A stretch of DNA of 64,000 bases from Blastococcus sp. TF02A-30 (GTDB lineage: Bacteria; Actinomycetota; Actinomycetes; Mycobacteriales; Geodermatophilaceae), in assembly GCF_003319185.1 (NCBI RefSeq), contig NZ_QOHJ01000007.1, forward strand, positions 186,001-250,000, given 5' to 3'. Positions 48,484 to 58,101 of this stretch are shown piece after piece. The notes beneath the pieces are model-generated. The model was not told the origin of the DNA. It saw nothing but the letters and a program-made list of their open reading frames with translations, and did no database searches. Made by a program: the position numbers and the translations under genes. The stretch's first letter is position 1. Each line of letters begins with the position of its first letter.

Positions 48484-48574
48484 GCGACGGCAGTGGAGGA
48501 AGCCCGGTGAGATTCCGGCGCGGTCCCGCCACTGTGAGCCGGTTCTCCGGTTAGTCAGGAACTCCCGCCGTCGC
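48484..48574 (+). promoter_or_regulatory. Cobalamin riboswitch upstream of the chelatase/cobO/cbiMNQO operon
   Basis: P1 GCGACGGC (48484-48491) pairs with GCCGTCGC (48567-48574). Within are GGAAGCCCGGTGAGATTCCG, GCGGTCCCGCCACTGTGAGC (B12 box) and TAGTCAGGAACTC, which are the AdoCbl aptamer consensus parts. Behind it a CCGGG/CCCGG hairpin sits directly before the GGGGAGAGG ribosome site of the next gene, a likely translational switch. It should couple chelatase and cobalt import to B12 supply. Confidence 0.95.
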
Positions 48575-48616
48575 GCTCCTGCCACCTCCGGGCGTGGACA
48601 CCCGGGGAGAGGACGC

Positions 48617-50692
48617 GTGACCCGTGCGCCGTGCTCGCGCATGACCTACCCCTTCAGCGCCGTCGTCGGCATGGACGACATGCGGCTGGCCCTGCTGCTC
48701 AACGCCGTCTCCCCCGCCGTCGGCGGTGTGCTGGTGCGCGGCGAGAAGGGCACCGCGAAGTCGACGACGGTCCGGGCCCTGGCCGCGGTGCTGCCGCCGG
48801 TCGCCGTCGTGCCCGGCTGCCGCTTCGCCTGCGACCCCGCCGCGCCTGACCCGGCCTGCCCCGACGGTCCGCACGAGCCGACCGCCGGCGGTCCGGTCCG
48901 CCCCGCGCGGCTGGTCGAGCTTCCCGTCGGCGCCTCCGAGGACCGGGTCGTCGGCTCGCTGGACCTCGAGCGCGCGCTCACCGAGGGCGTGAAGGCGTTC
49001 GAGCCCGGCCTGCTGGCCGCCGCCCACCGCGGCGTGCTCTACGTGGACGAGGTCAACCTGCTGCACGACCACCTGGTCGACCTGCTGCTGGACGCCGCCG
49101 CCATGGGCACCGCCTACGTCGAGCGGGAGGGCGTCTCGGTCCGGCACGCCGCCCGCTTCCTGCTCGTCGGCACCATGAACCCGGAGGAGGGCGAGCTGCG
49201 GCCGCAGCTGCTCGACCGCTTCGGGCTCACCGTCGAGGTGGCCGCGCCGCGCGACCCCGCCGAGCGGGCCGAGGTGGTGCGCCGCCGGTTCGCCTCCGAC
49301 GCCGATCCAGCCGGGTTCGCCGCCGCGTGGTCGGCGCAGGAGTCCGCGCTCGCCGACCGCATCGCCGACGCCCGCGCCCGGCTGCCGCACGTCGTCCTCT
49401 CCGACGCCGCGCTGCGGCAGGTGACCGCGGTGTGCGCCGCCTTCGACGTCGACGGCCTGCGCGCCGACCTGGTCACCGCCCGCGCGGCCATCGCGCACGC
49501 CGCCTGGTCCGGCCGCGACGAGGTGACCGAGGACGACGTCCGGGTGGCCGCCCGCCTGGCGCTGCCGCACCGCCGCCGGCGCAACCCCTTCGACGCCCCG
49601 GGTCTGGACGAGGACACCCTCGACCAGGCGCTGGCCGACAGCCGCCCCGAGGACGACGGCCCGCACGACGACGACCCGCACGACGACGGCCCCGACGGCG
49701 GCCCCGACGGCGGCCCCGGCGACGGTGGGAGCACGCCTCCCCCGCCGCCGGCCGGCGCCCGCGAGGGCCAGAACGGCCGTCCCGGCCCCGAGGAGCCGGG
49801 CGGGCCGACGACGGCGCCGCGGGGCGAGGGCGGTGGCTCGACCTCGGCCGCGCCGGCGCCCGACCAGGCCGCCGTCGCACCGTCCGACCCGTTCCGCGCG
49901 CGGCGGCTGGAGGTGCCCGGCCTCGGCGCCGGTGCCGCCGGCCGGCGCTCGCGCGCCCGCTCCGAGCGCGGCCGGGTCGTCGGCTCCACCCGGCCCACCG
50001 GAGCCGTCACCCGGCTGCACCTGACCGGCACCGTGCTCGCCGCCGCGCCGCACCAGCGGGCGCGCGGGCGCAGCGGCCCGGGCCTGCGGATCGTCCGCGA
50101 GGACCTGCGCCAGGCCACGCTGGAGGGCCGCGAGGGCAACCTGGTCCTCTTCGTGGTCGACGCCAGCGGCTCGATGGGCTCGCGGGCGCGGATGGCCGCG
50201 GTCAAGGGCGCCGTGCTGTCGCTGCTGCTGGACGCCTACCAGCGCCGGGACAAGGTCGGCCTGGTCACCTTCCGCGGGGCCGCGGCCGAGGTCGCGCTGC
50301 CGCCCACCTGGTCGGTGGACGCGGCGGCCGCCCGGCTGGCCGAGCTGCCCACGGGCGGGCGGACCCCGCTGGCCGCGGGGCTGCTCAAGGCGCACGACGT
50401 CCTCCGGCTGGAGCGGATCCGGGATCCGCAGCGCCGCCCGCTGCTCGTCGTCGTCACCGACGGCCGGGCCACCGGGGCGCGCGGGAGCGCCTCCCTGGCC
50501 GACGCCTCCGCGGCCGCGGCGCTGCTGGCGGCCACGGGCACGCCCGCGGTCGTCGTCGACTGCGAGTCCGGCCCCGTCCGGCTGGGCCTGGCCGCGACGC
50601 TCGGGACGGCGCTGGGCGGCCAGACCCTCCGGCTGGAGGAGCTGGCCGCCGACGCGCTGGCCGCCACCGTGCGCAGCGCGAGGGCCGCCTGA
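48617..50692 (+). CDS. Cobaltochelatase small subunit, ChlI/ChlD fusion (VWA-domain ATPase)
   Basis: A 691-residue protein. Residues 10-330 are an AAA+ BchI-like domain (Walker [11 protein letters not shown], sensor [20 protein letters not shown]). A Pro/Gly/Asp-rich linker (about 345-430) follows, then a VWA domain with [21 protein letters not shown] and TDGRATGA. It should drive CobN-dependent cobalt insertion, replacing the CobS/CobT pair, as is usual in actinobacteria. A zinc-like Cys set ([15 protein letters not shown]) is inserted in the ATPase. GGGGAGAGG supports the GTG start; ATG 48641 is possible. Confidence 0.9.
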   Translation: MTRAPCSRMTYPFSAVVGMDDMRLALLLNAVSPAVGGVLVRGEKGTAKSTTVRALAAVLPPVAVVPGCRFACDPAAPDPACPDGPHEPTAGGPVRPARLVELPVGASEDRVVGSLDLERALTEGVKAFEPGLLAAAHRGVLYVDEVNLLHDHLVDLLLDAAAMGTAYVEREGVSVRHAARFLLVGTMNPEEGELRPQLLDRFGLTVEVAAPRDPAERAEVVRRRFASDADPAGFAAAWSAQESALADRIADARARLPHVVLSDAALRQVTAVCAAFDVDGLRADLVTARAAIAHAAWSGRDEVTEDDVRVAARLALPHRRRRNPFDAPGLDEDTLDQALADSRPEDDGPHDDDPHDDGPDGGPDGGPGDGGSTPPPPPAGAREGQNGRPGPEEPGGPTTAPRGEGGGSTSAAPAPDQAAVAPSDPFRARRLEVPGLGAGAAGRRSRARSERGRVVGSTRPTGAVTRLHLTGTVLAAAPHQRARGRSGPGLRIVREDLRQATLEGREGNLVLFVVDASGSMGSRARMAAVKGAVLSLLLDAYQRRDKVGLVTFRGAAAEVALPPTWSVDAAAARLAELPTGGRTPLAAGLLKAHDVLRLERIRDPQRRPLLVVVTDGRATGARGSASLADASAAAALLAATGTPAVVVDCESGPVRLGLAATLGTALGGQTLRLEELAADALAATVRSARAA

Positions 50693-51306
50693 TGCCGCAA
50701 GGGCAGGTCACCGCCGTCCCCCAGGACGGGCTCACCACGAAGCAGCGCCGCAACCGGCCGCTCCTGGTGGTGCACACCGGCGAGATGAAGGGCAAGTCCA
50801 CCGCCGCCTTCGGCATGGCGATGCGCGCCTGGAACCAGGGCTGGTCGGTCGCGGTCTACCAGTTCGTCAAGAGCGCCAAGTGGAAGGTCGGCGAGGAGAA
50901 CGCGCTGACCGCGCTCGGCCGGCTGCACGAGCAGACCGGCGAGGGCGGGCCCGTGGTCTGGCACAAGATGGGCAGCGGCTGGAGCTGGTCGCGCCGGCAG
51001 GGCACCGAGACCGACCACGCGGCCGACGCCGCCGAGGGCTGGGCGCAGATCAAACGGGATCTCGGCGCGCAACGACACAGGTTCTACGTGCTGGACGAGT
51101 TCACCTACCCGATGACGTGGGGCTGGGTCGACGTGGACGACGTCGTCGAGACCCTCACGAACCGTCCCGGCACCCAGCACGTCGTCGTCACCGGCCGGAA
51201 CGCGCACCCGGCGCTGGTCGAGGCCGCCGACCTGGTGGTCGAGATGACCAAGGTCAAGCACCCGATGGACGCGGGCCAGAAGGGCCAGCGAGGCATCGAG
51301 TGGTGA
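50692..51306 (+). CDS. cobO: Cob(I)yrinic acid a,c-diamide adenosyltransferase CobO
   Basis: A 204-residue corrinoid adenosyltransferase of the CobA/CobO type. The P-loop variant is VVHTGEMKGKSTAAFGMAMR; GWSVAVYQFVKSAKWKVGEE, FYVLDEFTYPMTWGWVDVDD and VVVTGRNAHPALVEAADLV complete the family pattern. It attaches the adenosyl group to reduced cobalt. The ATG overlaps the chelatase stop (TGATG), and the stop overlaps cobB (GTGA). Confidence 0.96.
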   Translation: MPQGQVTAVPQDGLTTKQRRNRPLLVVHTGEMKGKSTAAFGMAMRAWNQGWSVAVYQFVKSAKWKVGEENALTALGRLHEQTGEGGPVVWHKMGSGWSWSRRQGTETDHAADAAEGWAQIKRDLGAQRHRFYVLDEFTYPMTWGWVDVDDVVETLTNRPGTQHVVVTGRNAHPALVEAADLVVEMTKVKHPMDAGQKGQRGIEW

Positions 51307-52697
51307 GCCGGGTGCCGCGGGTCGTCGTGGCGGCGCCGAGCAGCAACGCGGGCAAGACCTCGATCGCCACCGGCCTCATCGCCGCGCTCACCGCCCGCGG
51401 GCTCACCGTCTCGCCGCACAAGGTCGGCCCCGACTACATCGATCCGGGCTACCACGGTCTCGCGGCCGGCCGCCCGGGCCGCAACCTCGACCCGTGGCTG
51501 GTCGGCGAGGAGCGGATCGCGCCGCTGTTCCTGCGTGGCGCGCTGCACCCGCGCCCGGCCGACGTCGCCGTCGTCGAGGGCGTGATGGGGCTGTTCGACG
51601 GCGCCACGCACCCGTCGGTCGAGCCGGGCTTCGCGTCCACCGCGCACGTCGCCGGCCTGCTCCGCGCGCCGGTTCTCCTGGTCGTCGACGCGTCGTCCCA
51701 GGCGCGGTCGGTGGCGGCGCTCGTGCACGGGTTCGCCACCTACGACCCCTCGGTGCGGCTCGGCGGCGTCGTCCTCAACCGGGTCGGCAGCGACCGGCAC
51801 GAGGCGATCCTGCGCGAGGCGCTGGGCGCCGCCGGCGTCCCGGTGCTCGGTGCCGTGCGCCGCATGGACCAGCTGCACACCCCGTCCCGGCACCTGGGCC
51901 TGATCCCCGCCGCCGAGCGCTCGGACGCCGCGCTCGCGACCGTCCGCCGCCTCGGCGAGGTCGTGGCCGCCTCGGTCGACCTGGACGCCGTGCTGGCGCT
52001 GGCGCGGTCCGCTCCCCCGCTCGGGGCCCGTCCCTGGGATCCCGCGGCGGAGGTGGCGGCCACGCCGGGCCGGCCCCGGATCGCGGTCGCCGGGGGGCCC
52101 GCCTTCACCTTCGGCTACGCGGAGAACGCCGAGCTGCTCGAGGCCGCCGGGGCCGAGGTCGTCCCGGTCGACCCGCTGCGCGACGAGGCGCTGCCCGACG
52201 GCACCGCCGGCCTGGTCGTCGGCGGCGGGTTCCCCGAGGTGCACGCGGCCGAGCTGTCGGCCAACGAGACGCTCCGCGCCGACGTCGCGGCGCTCGCCGC
52301 TGCCGGCGCACCCGTCGCCGCGGAGTGCGCGGGGCTGCTCTACCTCGCCCGCGAGCTCGACGGCGTGCCGATGTGCGGGGTGCTCGACGTGGCGACGGCG
52401 ATGTCACCCCGGCTCACCCTCGGCTACCGCGCCGCCGTCGCCGTCACCGGGTCGGTGCTCGCGCCGGCCGGCACCCGGGTGCGCGGCCACGAGTTCCACC
52501 GCACGCATGCCGACCCGTCCGCCGGTTCCGCCCCGGCCTGGCGGTGGTCGGCCACCGGAGCCGAGGGCTTCGTGGCCGGTGGCGTGCACGCCTCCTACCT
52601 CCACCTGAACTGGGCCGGCAGCCCCCGGCTGGCCCAGCACCTCGTCACCGCCTGCGCCGCGACCCGCCGATCGGAGAACGTCCGTGCACATCGCTGA
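51303..52697 (+). CDS. cobB: Cobyrinic/hydrogenobyrinic acid a,c-diamide synthase CobB
   Basis: A 464-residue glutamine amidotransferase. The ATPase half begins [20 protein letters not shown] and has [10 protein letters not shown] and [10 protein letters not shown]. The glutaminase half has [20 protein letters not shown] and [20 protein letters not shown], with the Cys nucleophile, and [10 protein letters not shown]. It amidates side chains a and c before cobalt insertion in the aerobic route. Its last 14 bases overlap cbiM. Confidence 0.96.
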   Translation: MSRVPRVVVAAPSSNAGKTSIATGLIAALTARGLTVSPHKVGPDYIDPGYHGLAAGRPGRNLDPWLVGEERIAPLFLRGALHPRPADVAVVEGVMGLFDGATHPSVEPGFASTAHVAGLLRAPVLLVVDASSQARSVAALVHGFATYDPSVRLGGVVLNRVGSDRHEAILREALGAAGVPVLGAVRRMDQLHTPSRHLGLIPAAERSDAALATVRRLGEVVAASVDLDAVLALARSAPPLGARPWDPAAEVAATPGRPRIAVAGGPAFTFGYAENAELLEAAGAEVVPVDPLRDEALPDGTAGLVVGGGFPEVHAAELSANETLRADVAALAAAGAPVAAECAGLLYLARELDGVPMCGVLDVATAMSPRLTLGYRAAVAVTGSVLAPAGTRVRGHEFHRTHADPSAGSAPAWRWSATGAEGFVAGGVHASYLHLNWAGSPRLAQHLVTACAATRRSENVRAHR

Positions 52698-53373
52698 AGG
52701 TTTCCTCCCGGCCGAGCACGCGCTCGGGTGGACGATCGCCGCCGCGCCGTTCGTCGTGCACGGTGCCCGCGCCGTCGTGAAGGAGGTGCGGGAGAACCCG
52801 GAGTCGACGCTGCTGCTCGGCGCGGCCGGGGCGTTCACCTTCGTGCTGAGCGCCATCAAGCTCCCCAGCGTCACCGGCAGCTCCAGCCACCCGACCGGCA
52901 CCGGCCCCGGGGCGATCCTGTTCCGGCCGCCGGTGATGGCGCTGCTGGGCACCGTCGTCCTGCTCTTCCAGGCGCTGCTGCTGGCGCACGGCGGGCTGAC
53001 GACGCTGGGGGCCAACGCGTTCGCCTTCGCCGTGGTCGGGCCGTGGGCCGGGTACGCCGCCTACCGGCTCACCCGCGGGGCGGGCGCCGGGCTGCTGCCG
53101 GCGGTCTTCGCCGGCGTCGCGCTGGCCGACCTCGCCACCTACGTCACCACCTCGCTGCAGCTGGCGCTCGCCTTCCCCGACGCGGAGAGCGGGCTGGCCG
53201 GCGCGCTGCTGAAGTTCCTCGGCGTCTTCGCGGTCACCCAGGTCCCGCTGGCCATCGGCGAGGGGCTGCTCGGCGTCCTGCTGTTCCGCGTGCTCACCGT
53301 CAACGCCCGTCCCGAGCTCGAGCGGCTCGGTCTGCTGAAGCCCGTTCCCGTCGCCGCCGGAGGTGCCGCATGA
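52684..53373 (+). CDS. cbiM: Cobalt ECF transporter substrate-binding membrane protein CbiM
   Basis: A 229-residue membrane protein. The N-terminal MHIAEGFLP is the CbiM hallmark; its amino group and His2 bind the metal inside the membrane. [20 protein letters not shown] and [17 protein letters not shown] are also conserved. It forms the cobalt-specific S-component with CbiN. The GTG start within the cobB end is fixed by the MHIAEG requirement. Confidence 0.96.
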   Translation: MHIAEGFLPAEHALGWTIAAAPFVVHGARAVVKEVRENPESTLLLGAAGAFTFVLSAIKLPSVTGSSSHPTGTGPGAILFRPPVMALLGTVVLLFQALLLAHGGLTTLGANAFAFAVVGPWAGYAAYRLTRGAGAGLLPAVFAGVALADLATYVTTSLQLALAFPDAESGLAGALLKFLGVFAVTQVPLAIGEGLLGVLLFRVLTVNARPELERLGLLKPVPVAAGGAA

Positions 53374-53678
53374 CCCGCCGCACGCTCGTCACCGCGCTGC
53401 TCGTCCTCGCCGTCGTCGCGCTGTTCGCCGTCCCGCTCCTGCTCGACGGCGGCACCTCGGAGTACGGCGGCACCGACGCCGCGGTCACCGAGGAGCTCGA
53501 GGCCGACGGCTACACCCCGTGGGTCGACTCGCTGTTCAGCCCGGCCGGCGAGGTCGAGTCCGGGCTGTTCGCGCTGCAGGCCGCCCTCGGCGCCGGGGTC
53601 CTCGGCTACGTGCTGGGCCTGCTGCGCGGCCGGCGGTCCGCGACCCCGGCGGTCGCCGCGGGGGCCGGCGACCGGTGA
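53370..53678 (+). CDS. cbiN: Cobalt transporter accessory protein CbiN
   Basis: A 102-residue protein with two membrane helices ([20 protein letters not shown] and [20 protein letters not shown]) and a short extracellular loop holding [20 protein letters not shown] and WVDSLFSP, typical of CbiN. Together with CbiM it allows cobalt capture. ATGA and GTGA overlaps tie it to cbiM and cbiQ. Confidence 0.92.
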   Translation: MTRRTLVTALLVLAVVALFAVPLLLDGGTSEYGGTDAAVTEELEADGYTPWVDSLFSPAGEVESGLFALQAALGAGVLGYVLGLLRGRRSATPAVAAGAGDR

Positions 53679-54412
53679 CCGGGCTGGCCGTCGACGACGC
53701 GGCGTGGGCCAGCGCGTGGCGCCGGCGCGCGCCCGGCGACAAGCTGCTGCTCTGCGGCGGCCTGGTCGTCACCGCCCTCGTGCTGCCGGCCTGGCCGGGC
53801 AGCGTGCTGGTCGGCGTCGTCGCGGTCGGGCTGGCCCTCGGCCCGGCGCGGGTGCCCGCGCGCACCTTCGCGCGCGCCGTGCGCTGGCCGCTGGTCTTCG
53901 TCGCGGTCGGCGCGCTGACCGCCGTCGTCACCGTGGACGGCGGCGGTCCCGGGTGGGCGCCGGACGCGGCCGCCCGTGCCGGCTCGCTGGTCGGGCACGC
54001 GCTGGCCGGCAGCGCCGCCGTGCTGCTGCTCGCCACGACGACGCCGATGTCGGACCTGCTGCCCGCGCTGCGCCGCGCGCGGGTGCCGGCCGCTGTCGTG
54101 GAGGTCGCCTCGGTCGTCTACCGGCTGCTCTTCGTGCTGCTGGACAGCCTGCACACCGTCCGCGAGGCCCAGGCGGCCCGGATGGGCTACTCGTCGCTGC
54201 GCCGGTCCTACCGCTCCTGCGGTGCCCTGGCCGCCGCCGTCCTGGTCCGGTCCTGGGACCGCGCCCGCCGGATGCAGGACGGGCTGGCCGGCCGCGGTCT
54301 GGAGACCGGGCTGCGGGTGCTGCCCGAGACGCTGCCGTCGTCCGCCGCCTTCCTCGCCGCCGCGGGAGCCGGGATCGCCGGCATCGTGGCGGCCTCGCTG
54401 GTGCTCGCGTGA
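53675..54412 (+). CDS. cbiQ: Cobalt ECF transporter transmembrane protein CbiQ
   Basis: A 245-residue T-component. It starts [20 protein letters not shown], has about five helices, and the coupling motifs [20 protein letters not shown] with ARMGY and a later [12 protein letters not shown] (Ala-Arg-Gly type) that contact the ATPase. It links CbiO to CbiM/N. Confidence 0.95.
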   Translation: MTGLAVDDAAWASAWRRRAPGDKLLLCGGLVVTALVLPAWPGSVLVGVVAVGLALGPARVPARTFARAVRWPLVFVAVGALTAVVTVDGGGPGWAPDAAARAGSLVGHALAGSAAVLLLATTTPMSDLLPALRRARVPAAVVEVASVVYRLLFVLLDSLHTVREAQAARMGYSSLRRSYRSCGALAAAVLVRSWDRARRMQDGLAGRGLETGLRVLPETLPSSAAFLAAAGAGIAGIVAASLVLA

Positions 54413-55245
54413 GCCACCGCGCGCTGGCCGCCCAGGGGGTGGTCGCCGGCTACGCCCCGGGCGACCGGGTGCTCGACGGCGCCGCGCTGTCGGTGCCCGC
54501 CGGCCGGCGGCTGGCCCTGCTCGGCGCGAACGGCTCGGGCAAGACCACCCTGCTGCGCTGCCTCTCCGGGGCGCTGCGCCCGACGGCCGGCGCGGTCACC
54601 GTCGACGGGGTCCCGGTGGCGTACTCCCGGGCGGGCCTGCGCGCGCACCGCCAGACCGTCCAGCTCGTGCTGCAGGACCCCGACGACCAGCTGTTCAGCG
54701 CCTCTGTCGCGCAGGACGTCTCCTTCGGCCCGCTCAACCTGGGCCTGGCCGAGGACGAGGTCCGCGCCCGGGTGGCCGAGGCGCTGCAGCTGCTCGCCGT
54801 CGAGCCCCTCGCCGGCCGGCCCACCCACCAGCTCTCCTACGGCGAGCGCAAGCGGGTGGCGATCGCCGGTGCGGTCGCGATGCGCCCCTGCGTGCTGCTG
54901 CTCGACGAGCCCACCGCCGGCCTCGACCCGTCCGCGGTCGCCGAGACCCTCGCCGCGCTGGCCCGGCTGCAGGAGAACGACTCCACCGTGGTCATGAGCA
55001 CCCACGACGTCGACCTCGCGCTGCGCTGGGCCGACGAGGTGGCCGTGGTGGTGGACCGCGTCGTCGTCCAGGGGCGCCCCGACGAGGTCCTCGGCGCTCC
55101 CGCCCTGCTGGAACGGGCCCGGCTCGACCGGCCGTGGGCGCTGACCGTGGGGGCGCGGCTGCGCGCGCTCGGCCTCCTGCCCGAGGGCTCGCTCCCGCGC
55201 ACCACCGAGGACCTGCTCGACGCGCTCCCGGCGGTGCACCCGTGA
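54409..55245 (+). CDS. cbiO: Cobalt ECF transporter ATPase CbiO
   Basis: A 278-residue ABC ATPase. Walker A is [16 protein letters not shown], the Q-loop [11 protein letters not shown], the signature [17 protein letters not shown], Walker [14 protein letters not shown] and the H-loop STHDVDLAL. The Q-loop DPDDQLF is typical of CbiO-type ECF ATPases. It forms the last component of the cobalt importer in this riboswitch-controlled operon. Confidence 0.96.
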   Translation: MSHRALAAQGVVAGYAPGDRVLDGAALSVPAGRRLALLGANGSGKTTLLRCLSGALRPTAGAVTVDGVPVAYSRAGLRAHRQTVQLVLQDPDDQLFSASVAQDVSFGPLNLGLAEDEVRARVAEALQLLAVEPLAGRPTHQLSYGERKRVAIAGAVAMRPCVLLLDEPTAGLDPSAVAETLAALARLQENDSTVVMSTHDVDLALRWADEVAVVVDRVVVQGRPDEVLGAPALLERARLDRPWALTVGARLRALGLLPEGSLPRTTEDLLDALPAVHP

Positions 55246-55664
55246 TCACCGTGGGCCTGGGGACGGCGAGCGGGGTGAGCGCCGAGGAGGTGCTGGCCGC
55301 CGTCGACGCGGTGCTGCCGCCCGGGGCCACCGCCGTCCGCCTGGCGACCCTCGACGCGCGGCTGCGCGAACCGGGCCTGCGGGAGGCGGCGGTGCTCCGC
55401 GGGTGGCGGCTGGTCGGTCACCCGGCCGCCGCGCTGGCCGGGGTCGCGGTGCCGACGCCGTCCGAGCGGGTGGCTGCGGCCGTCGGCACCCCGTCGGTCG
55501 CCGAGGCCGCGGCGCTGCTGGACGGCGGCTCGCTCACCGTGCCGAAGACCGTGGTCGGGCGGGTCACCGTGGCGGTGGCTGTGAGCGGACAGGTGGGTGA
55601 GCATCGCAGCGAGGAACGAGCGAGGAGCGGAGCCCACCGCGGGAGCGAACGGTGGGTGCAGTGA
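55242..55664 (+). CDS. cobE: CobE / CbiG C-terminal-like cobalamin biosynthesis protein
   Basis: About 117 residues of CobE/CbiG_C domain: [59 protein letters not shown] and [13 protein letters not shown]. CobE of the aerobic pathway is an enigmatic carrier-like protein. The last 25 residues ([18 protein letters not shown]) are out of character and encoded by a repeat-like stretch (55601-55656), so the ORF was probably extended by that element. GTGA overlaps occur at both ends. Confidence 0.82.
   Translation: MITVGLGTASGVSAEEVLAAVDAVLPPGATAVRLATLDARLREPGLREAAVLRGWRLVGHPAAALAGVAVPTPSERVAAAVGTPSVAEAAALLDGGSLTVPKTVVGRVTVAVAVSGQVGEHRSEERARSGAHRGSERWVQ
55601..55656 (+). repeat. SEER-type repeat-like stretch at the end of the cobE-like gene
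   Basis: The stretch GCGAGGAACGAGCGAGGAGC and its surroundings is purine-rich on the plus strand, unlike its neighbours. It ends in a 7-bp stem (CCCACCG 55633-55639 with CGGTGGG 55650-55656). It encodes an Arg/Ser/Glu-rich tail. It looks like an inserted interspersed repeat that left the reading frame open to the next start codon. Family membership cannot be tested here. Confidence 0.5.
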
Positions 55665-56704
55665 CCGACCTCCGCCACCACGGCGACGCCGAGCTGGCCC
55701 CCGGCCTGGTCGACCTGGCCGTCAACGTGCGGGAGGGCGCGCCGCCGCCGTGGCTGCGCGCCGTCCTGCACGCCTCGATCGACGCCGCGGCGTCCTACCC
55801 GGACCCTGCCCCCGCCCGGGCCGCGGTCGCCGCCGCGCACGGCCGCCCGGTCGAGGAGGTGCTCCTCGCCGCCGGTGCGGCCGAGGTGTTCGTCCTCCTC
55901 GCCCGGGCGGTGCGCCCCCGGCTCGCCGCCGTCGTGCACCCCTCCTTCACCGAACCCGAGGCAGCGCTGCGGGCGGCCGGTCACCCGGTCACCCGCGTGC
56001 AGCTGCGCGCCGACGACGGCTGGCGGCTCGACCCGGCGGCCGTGCCGGAGGACGCCGACCTCGTCGTGCTGGGCAACCCGACGAACCCGACCTCGGTGCT
56101 GCACCCGGCCGCGGGGATCGCGGCCCTCGCCCGGCCCGGCCGGGTGCTCGTGGTCGACGAGGCCTTCGCCGACACGGTGCCCGGTGAGCCGGAGTCGCTC
56201 GCCGCCCGGCGGGACCTGCCCGGGCTGCTGGTCGTGCGCAGCCTCACCAAGACCTGGGGGCTGGCCGGCCTGCGCGTGGGCTACGCGCTCGGGCCGGCAC
56301 CGCTGATCGCCCGGCTGGCCGAGCAGCAGCCGCACTGGCCGGTGTCCACGCCGGCGCTCGCCGCGCTGGTCGCCTGCAGCACGCCGGGGGCCAGCGCCGA
56401 GGCCGGCGCCGCGGCCCGCGAGCTCGCCGAGCGGCGGGAGGTCCTCCTCCGGGAGCTGCCGCCGTCCGTCGCCGTCGAGGGCGACCCGCGCTCCTCGTTC
56501 GTCCTGCTCCGCGTCCCCGACGGGGCGCGGGTGCGGGAGGAGCTCCGGCAGCGGGGGTGGGCGGTGCGCCGCGGCGACACCTTCCCCGGGCTCACCCGGG
56601 ACCACCTCCGCGTCGCCGTGCGCGCGCCGGCCGTCTCGCGCGCGTTCGCCACAGCCCTCACCGACGTCCTCCGATCCGCCCCGACCCCCGAGGAGGTGCC
56701 ATGA
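55661..56704 (+). CDS. cobC: CobC-type PLP-dependent threonine-phosphate decarboxylase-like enzyme
   Basis: A 347-residue class I/II aminotransferase-fold protein. DLRHHGDAELAPGLVDLAVN is a CobC/CobD N-terminus, VVLGNPTNPTSVL the PLP-ring region, VVDEAFADTVPGE the Asp region and VRSLTKTWGLAGLRVGYALG carries the Schiff-base Lys. It should supply the aminopropanol phosphate arm. GTG 55661 is chosen since it makes the same GTGA overlap seen throughout this operon; GTG 55652 is the alternative. Confidence 0.88.
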   Translation: MTDLRHHGDAELAPGLVDLAVNVREGAPPPWLRAVLHASIDAAASYPDPAPARAAVAAAHGRPVEEVLLAAGAAEVFVLLARAVRPRLAAVVHPSFTEPEAALRAAGHPVTRVQLRADDGWRLDPAAVPEDADLVVLGNPTNPTSVLHPAAGIAALARPGRVLVVDEAFADTVPGEPESLAARRDLPGLLVVRSLTKTWGLAGLRVGYALGPAPLIARLAEQQPHWPVSTPALAALVACSTPGASAEAGAAARELAERREVLLRELPPSVAVEGDPRSSFVLLRVPDGARVREELRQRGWAVRRGDTFPGLTRDHLRVAVRAPAVSRAFATALTDVLRSAPTPEEVP

Positions 56705-57831
56705 GCACCACGTCGCTCCCGGTACCGCTCCACCCGGTCGCCCTGCACCTGCACGGCCGGCGGGTGGTCGTCGTCGGTGGGGGTACCGGCGCCTACCGCG
56801 CGACGGTGGGGTTGCTGGACGCCGGCGCGCTGGTGACGGTGGTGAGCCCGGTCGTGGTCCCGGCGCTGCAGGCGCTCGCCGAGTCGGGCTCGCTGGCGTG
56901 GGTCCGGCGCCGGTATGCGCCCGGCGACCTGGACGGCGCCTGGTACGCCGTCGCGGCGACGCAGGACCCCGCGGTCGACGGGGCCGTCGCCGCGGACGCC
57001 GAGCACGCCCGGGTGTTCTGCACCCGCGCCGACGACCCCGGGGCATCCAGCGCCCGCCCCACCCTGGCCGAGCCCGGGGCCACGCTCCCCCGCGACCGCC
57101 GGCGCGGCCGGGTGGTGCTCGTCGGGGGCGGGCCGGGCGACCCGGGGCTGATCACGGTTCGCGGCCGGGACGCGCTGGCGCAGGCCGACGTCGTGGTCGT
57201 CGACCACCTGGGCCCCCGCTCGCTGCTGGCCGGGCTGCGGCCCGACGTCGAGATCGTGGACGCGTCGAAGCTGCCGCGCGGACGGGCGATGCCGCAGGAG
57301 GAGATCAACGCCCTGCTGGTGCAGCACGCGCGAGCCGGCGCGCTCGTCGTGCGGCTCAAGGGCGGGGACCCGTTCGTGTTCGGCCGCGGGATGGAGGAGC
57401 TCCTCGCCTGCGCGGCCGCCGACGTCCCCGTCGAGGTCGTCCCCGGCGTGACCAGCGCGGTGGCGGTCCCGGCGGTCGCCGGGGTCCCGGTCACCCACCG
57501 CGGGCTCACCCACGAGTTCGTCGTCGTCTCCGGCCACCTGCCGCCGGACCACCCGCAGTCGCTCGTGGACTGGTCCGCGATCGGCCGGCTGCGCGGCACC
57601 GTGGTCGTGCTCATGGGGGTGGAGACCGCGCCGGCGATCGCGGCCGCGCTCGTCCGGCACGGCCGGCGGCCGGACACCCCGGTCGCCGTCGTGGCCGACG
57701 GCACGACCGGCGACCAGCGGACGGTCCGGACGACGCTGGCCGAGCTCGGGACGGCGATCGCCGCGGAGTCGGTCCGCCCGCCGGCGGTGTGGGTCGTCGG
57801 CGAGGTCGTCGACGTGGCGCGGGGGCGCTGA
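56701..57831 (+). CDS. cobA: Uroporphyrinogen-III C-methyltransferase with siroheme-synthase-like N-domain
   Basis: A 376-residue protein. Residues 10-125 resemble the NAD-binding domain of CysG (LHLHGRRVVVVGGGTGAYRA, then YAVAATQDPAVDGAVAADAE) but lack the dimerisation/ferrochelatase part. Residues 135-376 are the SAM methyltransferase: VVLVGGGPGDPGLITVRGRD, VVRLKGGDPFVFGRGMEEL and VPVTHRGLTHEFVVVSGH. It makes precorrin-2, the entry to cobalamin and siroheme. It is last in the riboswitch operon, ATGA-coupled to cobC. Confidence 0.93.
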   Translation: MSTTSLPVPLHPVALHLHGRRVVVVGGGTGAYRATVGLLDAGALVTVVSPVVVPALQALAESGSLAWVRRRYAPGDLDGAWYAVAATQDPAVDGAVAADAEHARVFCTRADDPGASSARPTLAEPGATLPRDRRRGRVVLVGGGPGDPGLITVRGRDALAQADVVVVDHLGPRSLLAGLRPDVEIVDASKLPRGRAMPQEEINALLVQHARAGALVVRLKGGDPFVFGRGMEELLACAAADVPVEVVPGVTSAVAVPAVAGVPVTHRGLTHEFVVVSGHLPPDHPQSLVDWSAIGRLRGTVVVLMGVETAPAIAAALVRHGRRPDTPVAVVADGTTGDQRTVRTTLAELGTAIAAESVRPPAVWVVGEVVDVARGR

Positions 57832-57867
57832 CCGCTGGAGCACGGGGTGCCCGACGTCGGGTGCGCC

Positions 57868-57881
57868 TACCCCCGGGGGTA
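57868..57881. promoter_or_regulatory. CsoR/CstR-type operator palindrome
   Basis: TACCCCCGGGGGTA is a perfect 14-bp palindrome of the form bound by CsoR-family repressors (copper CsoR, persulfide CstR). It lies 6 bases before a rhodanese remnant and 220 bases before a persulfide dioxygenase gene, so CstR-like sulfur control is the better fit. No CsoR-family gene is present in the window. Confidence 0.6.
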
Positions 57882-57887
57882 TGTACG

Positions 57888-58051
57888 GTGGACGACGTGG
57901 ACATCCCCCGGGGCGAGCTCGCCGACGTCGTCGCCGACGGCCGCATCGCAGCGGCCGGGCCGCGCAGTTCCTCGGCGGGAAGGGCTTCGACGTCGCCGAC
58001 CTCGACGGCGGCATGACCAGGTGGATCGCCGAGGGCCGCCCGACGGCCTGA
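57888..58051 (+). pseudogene. Rhodanese remnant
   Basis: The first frame reads VDDVDIPRGELADVVADGR, the normal N-terminus of a small rhodanese. A second frame then reads RAAQFLGGKGFDVADLDGGM and TRWIAEGRPTA, the normal C-terminus. The middle, including the active-site Cys loop (CRSGxR), is missing and the halves are out of frame. The gene is therefore inactive, though its operator and downstream sulfur genes remain. Confidence 0.7.
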
Positions 58052-58101
58052 GTCCGCATCTCACCCGCTGACACCCCAGCCCCGTACCGTGAGGAGACAT
58101 C

